Origin: an uncultured Prevotellaceae bacterium
Lineage (GTDB): Bacteria > Bacteroidota > Bacteroidia > Bacteroidales > Muribaculaceae
Reading direction: 5' to 3'
Length of the DNA: 37,570 nucleotides
Assembly (NCBI GenBank): GCA_946406035.1
Contig: CAMJJG010000026.1
Coordinates: 1-37,570, forward strand
In this document: positions 1-6,457 of the stretch, piece by piece
Position numbering within the stretch: the first letter of the stretch is position 1
Layout: each line of letters opens with the position of its first letter
Made by a program: the position numbers and the translations under genes
The notes under the pieces: model-generated
Databases searched by the model: none
Seen by the model: the letters and a program-made list of their open reading frames with translations, nothing else
Told to the model about the DNA's origin: nothing

Positions 1-56
1 GGCCTACAAAAGGTAACATAATAGATTATTGTTTTTTGACAGTTATTATTGAATAT

Positions 57-170
57 AAAGGTAGCAAAAATCATGCCTAAACACTCACTTTCTTTTAGAT
101 TTCGGTGATTTATTGACTTCGTCTTCAATCCTCACGCTCGGCAATGTTCAAGAAAACTTGACATTGCGCT
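57..170. repeat. Dispersed promoter-bearing repeat, copy A
   Basis: This stretch closely matches 814-930. Shared blocks are GGTAGCAAAAATCATGCC, then AAACACTCA, a TTTCTTTTA run, TCGGTGATTT, a CTCG(G/A)CAATG block and TTGCGCTCGTT. Read on the minus strand it ends in a near -7 motif (TACCTTTA), so it may carry a promoter for something left of the window. A shorter relative of its middle part (ATTCATTATCTTCT then TTCGGTGATTTA) lies at 3747-3775. No coding role is visible, apart from supplying the end of the small minus-strand frame at 125-388. Confidence 0.6.
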
Positions 171-388
171 CGTTTACTCGCATTGGTGTTCATGAGGCGC
201 TGGTATTCGTCCTGCGCCTGGTTGGATAAACTTGGCGGCGCCTCAGCAAATCGAGCGAGCTCATTTGCTTTAATACTTGCACAAGTTTTCAGTTTATCGT
301 CAGTATCATAAAGAAAAATCGGTTGGTTTGCGCAAAGGTAAGCCAGCCGATAAGACCTTGAAAAGACGACAGTATTGTGGTCTATCAC
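125..388 (-). CDS. Hypothetical small protein (87 aa), doubtful
   Basis: This is a small minus-strand frame of 87 codons with no family I recognise, no signal peptide and no membrane segment. It starts 4 bases after the stop of the membrane protein at 393-785, which would allow translational coupling in a two-gene operon. Its last roughly 15 codons, ending in IAERED, lie inside the dispersed repeat 57-170. The other copy of that repeat could encode a similar ERKAMLARMSIAERE string, so the C-terminus is repeat-derived. It may be a truncated gene that runs into a repeat, or not a gene at all. Confidence 0.3.
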   Translation of the reverse strand: MIDHNTVVFSRSYRLAYLCANQPIFLYDTDDKLKTCASIKANELARFAEAPPSLSNQAQDEYQRLMNTNASKRAQCQVFLNIAERED

Positions 389-392
389 ATAA

Positions 393-785
393 TCAGATAA
401 CTAATATTACACAACAGACACAGCCAATGACAGAAAGCAAAAAGTAAAGAAACACCAAGCCGCCCTTGATTATTCTATGCTTTTCGTCCTTATATTTGAG
501 GTTTAGCTCATCGTAGTACTTGTCATCATCTCTCATGTAGAAAATCTTACTCATCGGTATTCCTGTAATAAGAATAATTGCGATAGCTATATAATATAAT
601 TGATTACGTTGTAAATTACCAACCATAAAATATGCTATAATTAAAGCTACTGTCATGATATTCGAAGATATACAAACTCCAACATTTGAATTAGAGCAGT
701 GATAAGAAAAACTCTTGCTCCATCCAAAATTCATATAGGCATGTGCCATGCGATAATATATGTATCTGAAGAGATCCGGTATCAT
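393..785 (-). CDS. Hypothetical membrane protein (130 aa)
   Basis: The product is not recognised. It has a polar N-terminus rich in Tyr, Ser and His, two close hydrophobic segments at about residues 42-57 and 62-80, a charged loop (RDDDKYYDELNLKYKDEKHR) and a C-terminal membrane segment at about 107-130, so it is probably a three-pass inner membrane protein. Codon and base use is AT-rich, unlike the GC-rich metabolic genes further along, which hints at a different origin. The -7 motif TACCTTTG at 814-821 on the same strand, about 30 bases upstream, is the likely promoter. The frame at 125-388 follows by 4 bases. Function unknown. Confidence 0.6.
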   Translation of the reverse strand: MIPDLFRYIYYRMAHAYMNFGWSKSFSYHCSNSNVGVCISSNIMTVALIIAYFMVGNLQRNQLYYIAIAIILITGIPMSKIFYMRDDDKYYDELNLKYKDEKHRIIKGGLVFLYFLLSVIGCVCCVILVI

Positions 786-813
786 GTCATTAAGATGATA
801 AACGTTTCATCGA

Positions 814-930
814 CAAAGGTAGCAAAAATCATGCCCAAACACTCATTTTCTTTTATTTTTCGGTGATTTGGATAAAATGTTCTCGCTCAGCAATGCTCAT
901 GCGAGCATAGCCTTGCGCTCGTTAAAATGC
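814..930. repeat. Dispersed promoter-bearing repeat, copy B
   Basis: This is the second copy of the element at 57-170, in the same orientation. On the minus strand it carries TACCTTTG (814-821), a match to the Bacteroidetes -7 consensus TAnnTTTG. A TTTG (836-839 as CAAA on plus) lies only 14 bases away, closer than the usual 19-21, so the -33 assignment is uncertain. The part at 880-917 contains CTCGCTCAGCAATGCTCATG followed by CGAGCATAGCC, with short complementary segments. It sits directly upstream of the 393-785 gene and probably supplies its promoter. Confidence 0.6.
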
Positions 931-1019
931 ATATTTCTCGGTCTCGACGCGGAACGCTGAGGTCTGGGCTATGGGTTGGGTGATGTCAATCATAGTCTTT
1001 TGCGTTGTCGGTTACGGCG

Positions 1020-1027
1020 CAAAAGTA
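1020..1027 (-). promoter_or_regulatory. -7 promoter motif (TACTTTTG)
   Basis: On the minus strand this reads TACTTTTG, matching TAnnTTTG. It points at a 23-codon frame (922-993, MIDITQPIAQ...) that stops as it enters repeat copy B, so it may be the promoter and start of a gene cut short by the repeat. The rest of 931-1170 shows nothing I can identify. Confidence 0.35.
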
Positions 1028-1170
1028 GAATGATGACTTCATCTAGTAACAGACAAGACTTTGGTGCAAAATGATGTCGACGACGGAATTGATTAATGCC
1101 GTGCCGAAAATAGTTATCGGTTAAGAGCGACATTCCGAGTCCGCAATGTACTTTAGGCAATAAACGCCAG

Positions 1171-1202
1171 CGAGGGACGCCCCATTTACCGGTCGTCCCT
1201 CG
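1171..1202 (-). terminator. Hairpin, probable terminator of the dockerin remnant
   Basis: CGAGGGACG (1171-1179) and CGTCCCTCG (1194-1202) form a perfect 9-bp stem with a 14-base loop. It lies 27 bases beyond the minus-strand stop of the dockerin-like remnant at 1230-1367. No strong T run follows, only GGCGTTTATT on the minus strand, so factor-independent termination is plausible but not certain. Confidence 0.45.
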
Positions 1203-1229
1203 CGAACTCGTTAACAATGTCTAGACGGT

Positions 1230-1367
1230 TTAGTTGGTCCAGTTGCCGCTCAGCAGGTGATCGATTAGGGTGGTAACGTCACTGATGTTGACGCTGCCGT
1301 CCTGGTTGCAGTCGGCACCACTCAGGTTGATACCTGAAGCATTGCCAGATAGTAGCACACGTATGCA
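1230..1367 (-). pseudogene. C-terminal remnant of a dockerin-like secreted protein
   Basis: The minus strand encodes an open stretch ending with DCNQDGSVNISDVTTLIDHL, then LSGNWTN and a stop at 1230-1232. The alternating D-N-D-S-N-D spacing followed by a hydrophobic helix is the Ca-binding half-repeat typical of type I dockerin-like domains, which end many secreted Bacteroidales proteins. An in-frame TAG lies at 1368-1370 and there is no ATG, so the body of the protein is absent. This is what remains of a larger gene. A stem-loop (1171-1202) still follows it as an intact 3' end would have. Confidence 0.7.
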
Positions 1368-1410
1368 CTAAAACAACGACATCCACAATGCCGCGTTAAT
1401 GCAGACTTGC

Positions 1411-2049
1411 TTATTCCTGGCTATTGTGCCGTGCGATGAGTTCCTCAAGCATCTCATGCCAGTCGGCACCATTATCGGGCTGCAAAACATGTATTCCCAT
1501 TGCGGCGGCCGCTTGGGTGTTGTGAGCGCTGTCATCGATAAAAACCGTCTCTTGCGGTTCGGCTTTTTCGCTTTGAAGCATCATCTCAAAGATGCGGCTA
1601 TCGGGCTTCATAACGCCCATCTCATAGCTCAGATACAGCGCATCAAAGTAGTAATCCAGTCCATGCCCGCGGCCATCGAATGCATCGCTGCGGGCCCATT
1701 GCATCATAAAGGGGTTGGTGTTGCTGAGCAGGCTCAGCCTGAATCCGCGTTGTCTCAACTCGATGAGTTTGTCAAGGTTGCGCTGCGGCAATTCGGCCAT
1801 ATAGCCTTGCCACCCATGGGCGCAGTCGTCAAGCGTCAACTGCTTTCCAGCCAGTTCACTCAGCTGGCACCTGAACTGCTCGGCGTCAATCCTGCCGCTC
1901 TCGAGATCGCCGAAGATGCCAACCTGGGTAAACGAGTCAAGGTAGGCAGCGGCATCGTCAAACCCCACCTCATTAAATCGCTTGATAGCCTGGTTCTTGT
2001 CAATCCTGAAGATAACACCGCCCAGGTCAAATACTAAGTTCTTAATCAT
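1411..2049 (-). CDS. HAD-superfamily hydrolase (HAD-IA, phosphatase-like)
   Basis: The protein is a 212-residue haloacid dehalogenase-type hydrolase, probably a small-molecule phosphatase. The start chosen is MIKNLVFDLGGVIF (ATG at 2049); an upstream in-frame ATG at 2121 would add 24 residues lacking family features and would run into the HxlR gene. Motif I is FDLGG with nucleophile Asp8. In the usual DxD position the second Asp is replaced by Gly, as in many yihX-like members. Motif II is LLSNTNP (Ser109-Asn110), motif III Lys148, and motif IV is VFIDDSAHN (Asp172/Asp173). A helical cap lies between about 15 and 90. It follows the HxlR regulator by 52 bases on the same strand, so the two are probably co-transcribed. 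The substrate cannot be told. Confidence 0.85.
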   Translation of the reverse strand: MIKNLVFDLGGVIFRIDKNQAIKRFNEVGFDDAAAYLDSFTQVGIFGDLESGRIDAEQFRCQLSELAGKQLTLDDCAHGWQGYMAELPQRNLDKLIELRQRGFRLSLLSNTNPFMMQWARSDAFDGRGHGLDYYFDALYLSYEMGVMKPDSRIFEMMLQSEKAEPQETVFIDDSAHNTQAAAAMGIHVLQPDNGADWHEMLEELIARHNSQE

Positions 2050-2101
2050 ATAATTAACGAGAAATATAGCGCAATAGTAGCGGTCACTTGAATAACACGC
2101 T

Positions 2102-2467
2102 CTATCGCTTGAAATGGTCAAAGTTGATCAGGGCCCAGTTGATGAGGTTGCCCACAATGGGCATCAGGCTGTTGCCCAGGTCGGTCAGCGAATACTCAAC
2201 CCTGGGGGGTATCTCGGCATACTGGTGGCGCTTGACCAGGCCGTCTTTCTCAAGGCTCTTGAGCGTGTCGCTCAACACCTTGGAGGATATGTCGGGGATG
2301 GCCTTGCTGACCGCGTTGAAACGGGTCACCTCGTTCTCCGAGAGGATGCACAGGATGAGCAGCGACCACTTGCCCGAGAAGTGAGAAAGCACGTTCCTTA
2401 TCGGGCAAGACTCGATGTGCGTATATTTTTCTAAATTTTCTTGTAACGGTAATGTGCTCATAATCAA
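2102..2467 (-). CDS. HxlR-family winged-helix transcriptional regulator
   Basis: This 121-residue protein matches the HxlR/MarR-like family throughout: a conserved cysteine in the ESCPIRNVLSHFSGKW opening, a winged helix with the ISSKVLSDTLKSLEKDGLV recognition helix, then the PPRVEYSLTDLGNSL wing. Such regulators often sense oxidants, aldehydes or quinones, in some members through the N-terminal Cys (here about residue 21). It is divergent from the cupin gene at 2607 and probably controls it and itself. The start may be Met1 or Met3. A -33/-7 pair on the minus strand (2572-2603) gives it a leader of roughly 100 bases that contains an inverted repeat. Confidence 0.9.
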   Translation of the reverse strand: MIMSTLPLQENLEKYTHIESCPIRNVLSHFSGKWSLLILCILSENEVTRFNAVSKAIPDISSKVLSDTLKSLEKDGLVKRHQYAEIPPRVEYSLTDLGNSLMPIVGNLINWALINFDHFKR

Positions 2468-2483
2468 TAATAGTTACCTGATT

Positions 2484-2507
2484 GTTACCGCCTTACTTTG
2501 GCGTAAC
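2484..2507. promoter_or_regulatory. Inverted repeat, candidate HxlR operator
   Basis: GTTACCGCC (2484-2492) faces GGCGTAAC (2500-2507) across 7 bases; the arms pair apart from one extra C. It lies just upstream of the forward -33/-7 and within the transcribed leader of the HxlR gene, where a dimeric winged-helix protein could act on both. Assignment to HxlR is inference from position. Confidence 0.45.
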
Positions 2508-2510
2508 TTC

Positions 2511-2541
2511 TTGCAGGAATAAGATTTTCGCCTTAACTTTG
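2511..2541 (+). promoter_or_regulatory. Promoter of the cupin gene
   Basis: TAACTTTG (2534-2541) matches the Bacteroidetes -7 motif, with TTG at 2511-2513 giving a 20-base spacer. The predicted transcript starts a few bases after 2541, about 60 bases before the cupin ATG. Confidence 0.6.
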
Positions 2542-2571
2542 CAGTGTTAAAAATAAAGCGGTTTCACGCCG

Positions 2572-2603
2572 CAAAGTTACAATAATTTTTAAACTACAAC
2601 AAA
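2572..2603 (-). promoter_or_regulatory. Promoter of the HxlR-HAD operon
   Basis: On the minus strand TTTG (2600-2603) is followed after exactly 20 bases by TAACTTTG (2572-2579), a full -33/-7 match. It overlaps the leader of the cupin mRNA, so the two promoters fire across each other. Confidence 0.6.
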
Positions 2604-2606
2604 ACA

Positions 2607-3017
2607 ATGAGCGAATTAAAGGTTTTGAATAGCGGCGACAAGTTCGCCCACACCTCGGTAGGCAAGCTGTCGGGTTTCGAAGGCAAGGCGTTTGTGAAGG
2701 ATGTGGTCGGTGCCACTTCATGTGAGATTTCATTCGGCACGCTGCCCACGGGTGTAGCAGTTCCGTTCTACCACAGCCACAAGGAGAATGAGGAGAACTA
2801 CATCGTCCTGAGCGGCGCAGGCCGTTTCCAGGTGGGCGATGAGGCATTCGATATCGCCGAGGGGTCGGTAATCCGCGTGGCCACCAACTGTGACCGCAAC
2901 ATCAAGTGCACATCGGCCGAGCCCATGACCTACATCTGCATCCAGGCCAAGGAGGGTTCCCTGAGCCAGTACACGCAGGGTGATGCCGAAATCACCGAGC
3001 ACGAGAACAAGATGTGA
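2607..3017 (+). CDS. Cupin-domain protein (136 aa)
   Basis: This is a single-domain cupin. Motif 1 is seen as HSHKENEENYIVLSGAGRF (about residues 56-74), with two His and a Glu placed to bind a metal ion. A shorter second motif lies in the GSVIRVATNCDRNIKC region. There, the usual His is not obvious and may be replaced by Asn or Asp, so the metal site might be incomplete. The protein is cytosolic, with no signal peptide. It is divergent from an HxlR regulator, an arrangement typical of stress- or carbonyl-response genes. A hairpin terminator follows 30 bases after the stop. The substrate is unknown; a small isomerase or a binding protein are both possible. Confidence 0.85.
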   Translation: MSELKVLNSGDKFAHTSVGKLSGFEGKAFVKDVVGATSCEISFGTLPTGVAVPFYHSHKENEENYIVLSGAGRFQVGDEAFDIAEGSVIRVATNCDRNIKCTSAEPMTYICIQAKEGSLSQYTQGDAEITEHENKM

Positions 3018-3047
3018 TCCCTCGGGATAGGACATCTCATTAACAAC

Positions 3048-3078
3048 AAGAAGCGCCCTCAACGGGGCGTTTCTTTGT
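3048..3078 (+). terminator. Rho-independent terminator of the cupin gene
   Basis: CGCCC and GGGCG pair around a short loop (within AAGCGCCCTCAACGGGGCGT), followed by TTTCTTTGTTT. It lies 30-60 bases after the cupin stop. Confidence 0.7.
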
Positions 3079-3082
3079 TTCA

Positions 3083-3145
3083 GGCAATGATATAACTGCT
3101 GGGCCCAAACCCTGCGGGGCTAATGCCAACATCTATATCATCGCC
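3083..3145. repeat. Palindromic intergenic element (63 bp)
   Basis: The ends GGCAATGATATA (3083-3094) and TATATCATCGCC (3134-3145) are inverted repeats with one mismatch. Inside, GGGCCC and GGGGCT segments can also pair. It fills the gap between the cupin terminator and the convergent membrane-protein gene. The right arm read on the minus strand (GATGATATAGATGTTGGC) recurs as AATGATATAGATGTTAGC at 7252-7270. It looks like a REP- or MITE-like element with no coding capacity. Confidence 0.5.
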
Positions 3146-3655
3146 TTATTTATTCTCAACCAGTTGTCGCAAGTCCTCGATAATTTCCTTATCTCGGCGA
3201 TTCCATGGACCAAAACCTTTTATGACAAGGAACAAAACCACAACAAATGCGAACGATGACCCAATCACCGTATAAAGGTTGCCCCTAACAAAGCAGTCGG
3301 CAATTAAAAACATCCACAAGACACTCCCAGATATCCATTCAAGCCGAATGTGCTTTTTAAACGAGTTCAATAGCTGATGTGGGGTGTCCATATGGTCAAT
3401 CTTCTTTGCAAACCGGAAATTGTACAGAATGATCAACCCTCCCATGCAACAAAAAACCAGCCAAAAAACGTAGAATGAGATGTCATCAGTCCCTTTTGGC
3501 CCCAGTCCAAAAATCACCGACGCCAACGCCAATGCCAAGATGATCACGATAACCATAACAGGATTGATGGCTGCTTTTGCTCTCGATTTACACCGGCCCT
3601 TAAGTTCCTCGAACAATTCGTCTCCACCTTGATTGAATGAATCTTTAGTTTCCAT
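3146..3655 (-). CDS. Hypothetical membrane protein, paralogue of 16483-17040
   Basis: This 169-residue protein has four predicted membrane segments (about 33-51, 62-79, 108-122 and 129-146) between charged cytoplasmic ends. It shares a layout and short motifs with the 185-residue protein at 16483-17040. These are ELFEELKGRCKSRAK against ECFERIKGESRSQAK near the N-terminus, IDHMDTPHQLL against LDSLDAPKDLL in the central loop, and RRDKEIIEDLRQLVENK against RRDEEITDRLQDLINNK at the C-terminus. I do not recognise the family. Base use is AT-rich. A -7-like TATTTTTG lies at 3719-3726. Function unknown. Confidence 0.7.
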   Translation of the reverse strand: METKDSFNQGGDELFEELKGRCKSRAKAAINPVMVIVIILALALASVIFGLGPKGTDDISFYVFWLVFCCMGGLIILYNFRFAKKIDHMDTPHQLLNSFKKHIRLEWISGSVLWMFLIADCFVRGNLYTVIGSSFAFVVVLFLVIKGFGPWNRRDKEIIEDLRQLVENK

Positions 3656-3771
3656 AACTCCCCAAATTTAATGGTTAATATTATTTCATTAGACGCATAT
3701 AAACTCTAAAAAAGTTTACAAAAATAATAAAATAATCGCTAAATATTCATTATCTTCTAACGTTCGGTGAT

Positions 3772-4713
3772 TTATTTCCCGAGGAGGAACAGCAGCGGCT
3801 GGTCAAGGCGCTCGGCCCAGCTGGTCTCGCGATGTCGGTGCCCCTGATACACACAGGTCATGAAGTGGGTCGAGTCAAAGCCATGACCAGTGATGACGCC
3901 ATCAAGTAATTGCTGGTACTCGCCATAGTCGGCATCAAAATCCTCGGTGCCGTGATCCATATAGATGAGGCAGCTATTGGCTTCGGGGAGCTTGGCATCC
4001 ACATAGTCTCGGAATGCTGTCGCCCAGACGTCCCCACCCACACCGTCGGGCAGGTGGTCCATCGACAGGTGTGAGGACAGGCAAGCCACTCCGCCAAACA
4101 CTTGCGGATATTCGCATTGGGCATAGAGTGAGATCAGTCCGCCCATGCTTGAGCCCATCATGAACGTGTGCTCCCTGGTGGTTAATGGTTTGTATCGCTG
4201 GTCGATGAACGGCTTCAATTCTTCGACAATGAAACGCAGGTAGTCATCGGCTGTTAGTTGTTCGAGCTTAGCGTCTCGGCGCTGGTCCTCTGGCACAAAT
4301 TGCTGCGATTTGGAAGGGAAATACTCGGTGAGGCGGTCATCGGTGTTATAGATGCCCACCACGATACAAGGCCGGATTTTTTCTGCGGCGATGAGGCTAT
4401 CCATCACCTCATCAACGCGCCACTCCTGGCGGTTCCACGTCGTCGTTGCATCAAACAACATGTTCCCGTCGTGCATGTACAGCACATCACACGAGTCGCC
4501 CTGCTGATATCCCGAGGGCAACCACACAACAACGTCACGCGGTATCACATAGTGGGAATTGAACAGCGGGAAACGATCCAACGAGCCATGGGACACTGTG
4601 GGTATCGTGTTTGCCGGAGGGCGCATGAACCATGCTGCCGCAGCCACCATCAGGACCAGGGCCGACAGCACGATCAACGGCCATTTCTTTCTTTTTTTCT
4701 TTATCTCGTCCAT
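3772..4713 (-). CDS. Membrane-anchored alpha/beta-hydrolase esterase (enterochelin esterase-like)
   Basis: The protein (313 aa from the MDEIKKKRKK start) has a basic N-terminus, one membrane segment at about residues 11-30, and a putative esterase domain (PF00756 type) facing the periplasm. Visible features are the MHDGNMLF block near 80, the nucleophile elbow GSSMGG with Ser189, a likely acid in the MDHGTEDFDADY segment and a His in YQGHRHRETSW near the C-terminus. That makes a plausible Ser-Asp-His triad. Relatives hydrolyse ferric-enterobactin esters, acyl esters or feruloyl esters; the substrate here cannot be assigned. An upstream ATG at 4731 adds only six residues. A -7 motif TACCTTTG lies at 4749-4756. 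Confidence 0.85.
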   Translation of the reverse strand: MDEIKKKRKKWPLIVLSALVLMVAAAAWFMRPPANTIPTVSHGSLDRFPLFNSHYVIPRDVVVWLPSGYQQGDSCDVLYMHDGNMLFDATTTWNRQEWRVDEVMDSLIAAEKIRPCIVVGIYNTDDRLTEYFPSKSQQFVPEDQRRDAKLEQLTADDYLRFIVEELKPFIDQRYKPLTTREHTFMMGSSMGGLISLYAQCEYPQVFGGVACLSSHLSMDHLPDGVGGDVWATAFRDYVDAKLPEANSCLIYMDHGTEDFDADYGEYQQLLDGVITGHGFDSTHFMTCVYQGHRHRETSWAERLDQPLLFLLGK

Positions 4714-4748
4714 AATAAACAATAAACACAAATTATGCCTTAACTCTG

Positions 4749-4756
4749 CAAAGGTA
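4749..4756 (-). promoter_or_regulatory. -7 promoter motif for the esterase gene
   Basis: On the minus strand TACCTTTG followed by CA, about 36 bases before the ATG. No clear -33 at 19-21 bases. Confidence 0.5.
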
Positions 4757-4889
4757 AAACAATTATCTAGAAATTGAATGAGGATTATTTGCGTTTTTGC
4801 TACTAGCCCCGATTGGTTCCAACCACAAAAAGAGGTCCCTTTTTAGGGAAAACCATAGCCAAATTAGACAAGATTTGGGAAATAAGTAT

Positions 4890-4897
4890 TACTTTTG
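4890..4897 (+). promoter_or_regulatory. -7 promoter motif for the AtoE-like transporter
   Basis: TACTTTTG matches TAnnTTTG and lies 29 bases before the chosen ATG. The preceding AAAAAGGA serves as a plausible ribosome site. The upstream stretch 4770-4889 also has a small inverted repeat (GGTCCCT / AGGGAAAACC) of unknown role. Confidence 0.5.
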
Positions 4898-4925
4898 CGG
4901 CATCAATCTAAAAAAGGATTCTCAA

Positions 4926-6272
4926 ATGATAAAATTCTGCGTGCGGTTAGTGCAACGTTGGTTGCCAGAACCGTTTATTTTTGCGATACTGCTCACCTTC
5001 GTGGCCGCGTTGGTGGCGATGCCATTGTGTCACCAGACGCCCGTCGAGGTGGTTGAGCACTGGGGAGGCGGCATCTGGAATCTGCTAGCGTTTGCTATGC
5101 AGATGGCTCTAGTCCTTGTCTGCGGGTCAACCCTGGCAGCAGCGCCGGTAGTGAAACGGGCGATCGATGCCATGGCCCGCGTGCCCCAGAGTGCCCCCGC
5201 AGCAATCGCTCTCGTGACGGTCGTGTCGGCATTATCATGCTGGCTCAACTGGGGTTTTGGCCTTATCGTGGGTGTCGTGTTCGCTAAGGCGATAGCACGC
5301 CAGCGTTCTGATGTCGACTATCGGCTCCTCATCGCATCGGCCTATAGTGGATTTGTCGTGTGGCATGCCGGCATCTCTGGTTCCATTCCCTTGACGATGG
5401 CCACGCCTGGCGAGGCTCTCGCAATGGCTACCGATGGCGCGCTCACCGACCCCGTGCCACTGGCTCAAACCATCCTGAACTGGCATAATTTGGCGACCGT
5501 GCTGACAGTAATCATCGGCATCACCGTCGCCAATTCCCTGATGCACCCCAAGCAAGGCGCCCTCACCATCGACCCCGCGCTGCTCAAGGAGGATGAACAT
5601 GCCGCATCAAGCGTTAACACCACGGCCAGCACACCGGCCCAGCGACTCGAGCACAGCCGACTGCTATCGTGTCTCGTGGCGCTGATGCTCGTGGCCTATC
5701 TTGTGATTCACCTCGGTGTGCGAGGTGCCGGTTTGGACCTGGGCGGTGTGATCATGATATTCCTTGCCCTGGGACTCATGCTGCATTCCACGCCAGTGGA
5801 CTATGTGCGCGCCTTCGGCAAAGCAACCACCGGTGCTGCTGGCATCATCTTGCAGTTCCCCTTCTATGCCGGCATCATGGGCATTATTACAGGCATCGGA
5901 GCCAGCGGCATCAGCCTGGGCGGCGTCATGGCCGATGCATGCATCAGCATCAGCAATCCCGTCACCTATCCGTTGCTCACCTTCCTGTGTGCCGCAGTGC
6001 TCAACATGTTTGTACCCAGCGGCGGCGGCCACTGGGCCGTGCAGGCTCCGGTCATGTTTACCGCCGGAGCAAGCCTCGGTGTCGATCCAGGCTTGACGGG
6101 CATGGCCATTTCATGGGGCGACGCGTGGACCAATCTCATCCAACCCTTCTGGGCGCTTCCAGCCCTGGCAATAGCCCGCCTTGACGCTAAGGACATCATG
6201 GGCTACTGCCTGATCGATCTGCTCGTTACCGGAGTAATCATCTGTGCCAGCCTATTGCTCTGGGCCATGTAG
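4926..6272 (+). CDS. Short-chain fatty acid transporter, AtoE family
   Basis: This is a 448-residue polytopic inner membrane protein of the AtoE/short-chain fatty acid transporter family (PF02667), with a typical opening (MIKFCVRLVQRWLPEPFIFA) and about 11-12 hydrophobic segments. Other visible features are WLNWGFGLIVG near residue 105, the AYSGFVVWHAGISGSIPL block, and the late VPSGGGHWAVQAPVMF block that is highly conserved in the family. Members move butyrate, acetoacetate or similar acids with protons. I chose the ATG at 4926 because a 43-codon in-frame extension upstream contains the promoter. A remnant of an outer membrane protein follows directly. No ato/acyl-CoA genes are near, so the substrate is inferred from the family only. 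Confidence 0.9.
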   Translation: MIKFCVRLVQRWLPEPFIFAILLTFVAALVAMPLCHQTPVEVVEHWGGGIWNLLAFAMQMALVLVCGSTLAAAPVVKRAIDAMARVPQSAPAAIALVTVVSALSCWLNWGFGLIVGVVFAKAIARQRSDVDYRLLIASAYSGFVVWHAGISGSIPLTMATPGEALAMATDGALTDPVPLAQTILNWHNLATVLTVIIGITVANSLMHPKQGALTIDPALLKEDEHAASSVNTTASTPAQRLEHSRLLSCLVALMLVAYLVIHLGVRGAGLDLGGVIMIFLALGLMLHSTPVDYVRAFGKATTGAAGIILQFPFYAGIMGIITGIGASGISLGGVMADACISISNPVTYPLLTFLCAAVLNMFVPSGGGHWAVQAPVMFTAGASLGVDPGLTGMAISWGDAWTNLIQPFWALPALAIARLDAKDIMGYCLIDLLVTGVIICASLLLWAM

Positions 6273-6274
6273 AA

Positions 6275-6400
6275 GCCGGCATTGAGTTCGAGAAGAAGGT
6301 GCCCGTGTCTATCGGCTATGACTTTGGCCTGCTTGATGTCTTCGATGAGGAGTCAGCCAAGTCGCGCAACCTGATGCTGTCAGTGGGATACAAGTTCTAA
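6275..6400 (+). pseudogene. C-terminal remnant of an outer membrane beta-barrel protein
   Basis: An open frame shifted from the transporter gene encodes AGIEFEKKVPVSIGYDFGLL, continues DVFDEESAKSRNLMLSVGYKF and stops at 6400. Alternating hydrophobic residues, the YDFGLLDV strand and a final aromatic residue are typical of the last strands of small Bacteroidetes barrels (OMP_b-brl type). There is no start or upstream barrel sequence: the frame overlaps the end of the transporter gene. This is the tail of a lost gene, joined at or near the transporter stop. Confidence 0.7.
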
Positions 6401-6415
6401 CTATAATATTGACTT

Positions 6416-6439
6416 GAGGATTCCCTATAGGGAACCCTC
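6416..6439 (+). terminator. Hairpin after the barrel remnant
   Basis: GAGGATTCCC and GGGAACCCTC pair around TATA with one mismatch. No T run follows; AGTATTCTTAAAAAAC leads into the flavoprotein start. It may be the old terminator of the barrel gene or an attenuating structure ahead of 6458. Confidence 0.45.
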
Positions 6440-6457
6440 AGTATTCTTAAAAAACAT

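Noticed and set aside
990-1217. 75-codon minus-strand frame
   Set aside because: It has a composition rich in Arg/Leu with no recognisable pattern, overlaps the hairpin at 1171-1202 and the promoter motif at 1020-1027, and has no ribosome site. Probably chance.
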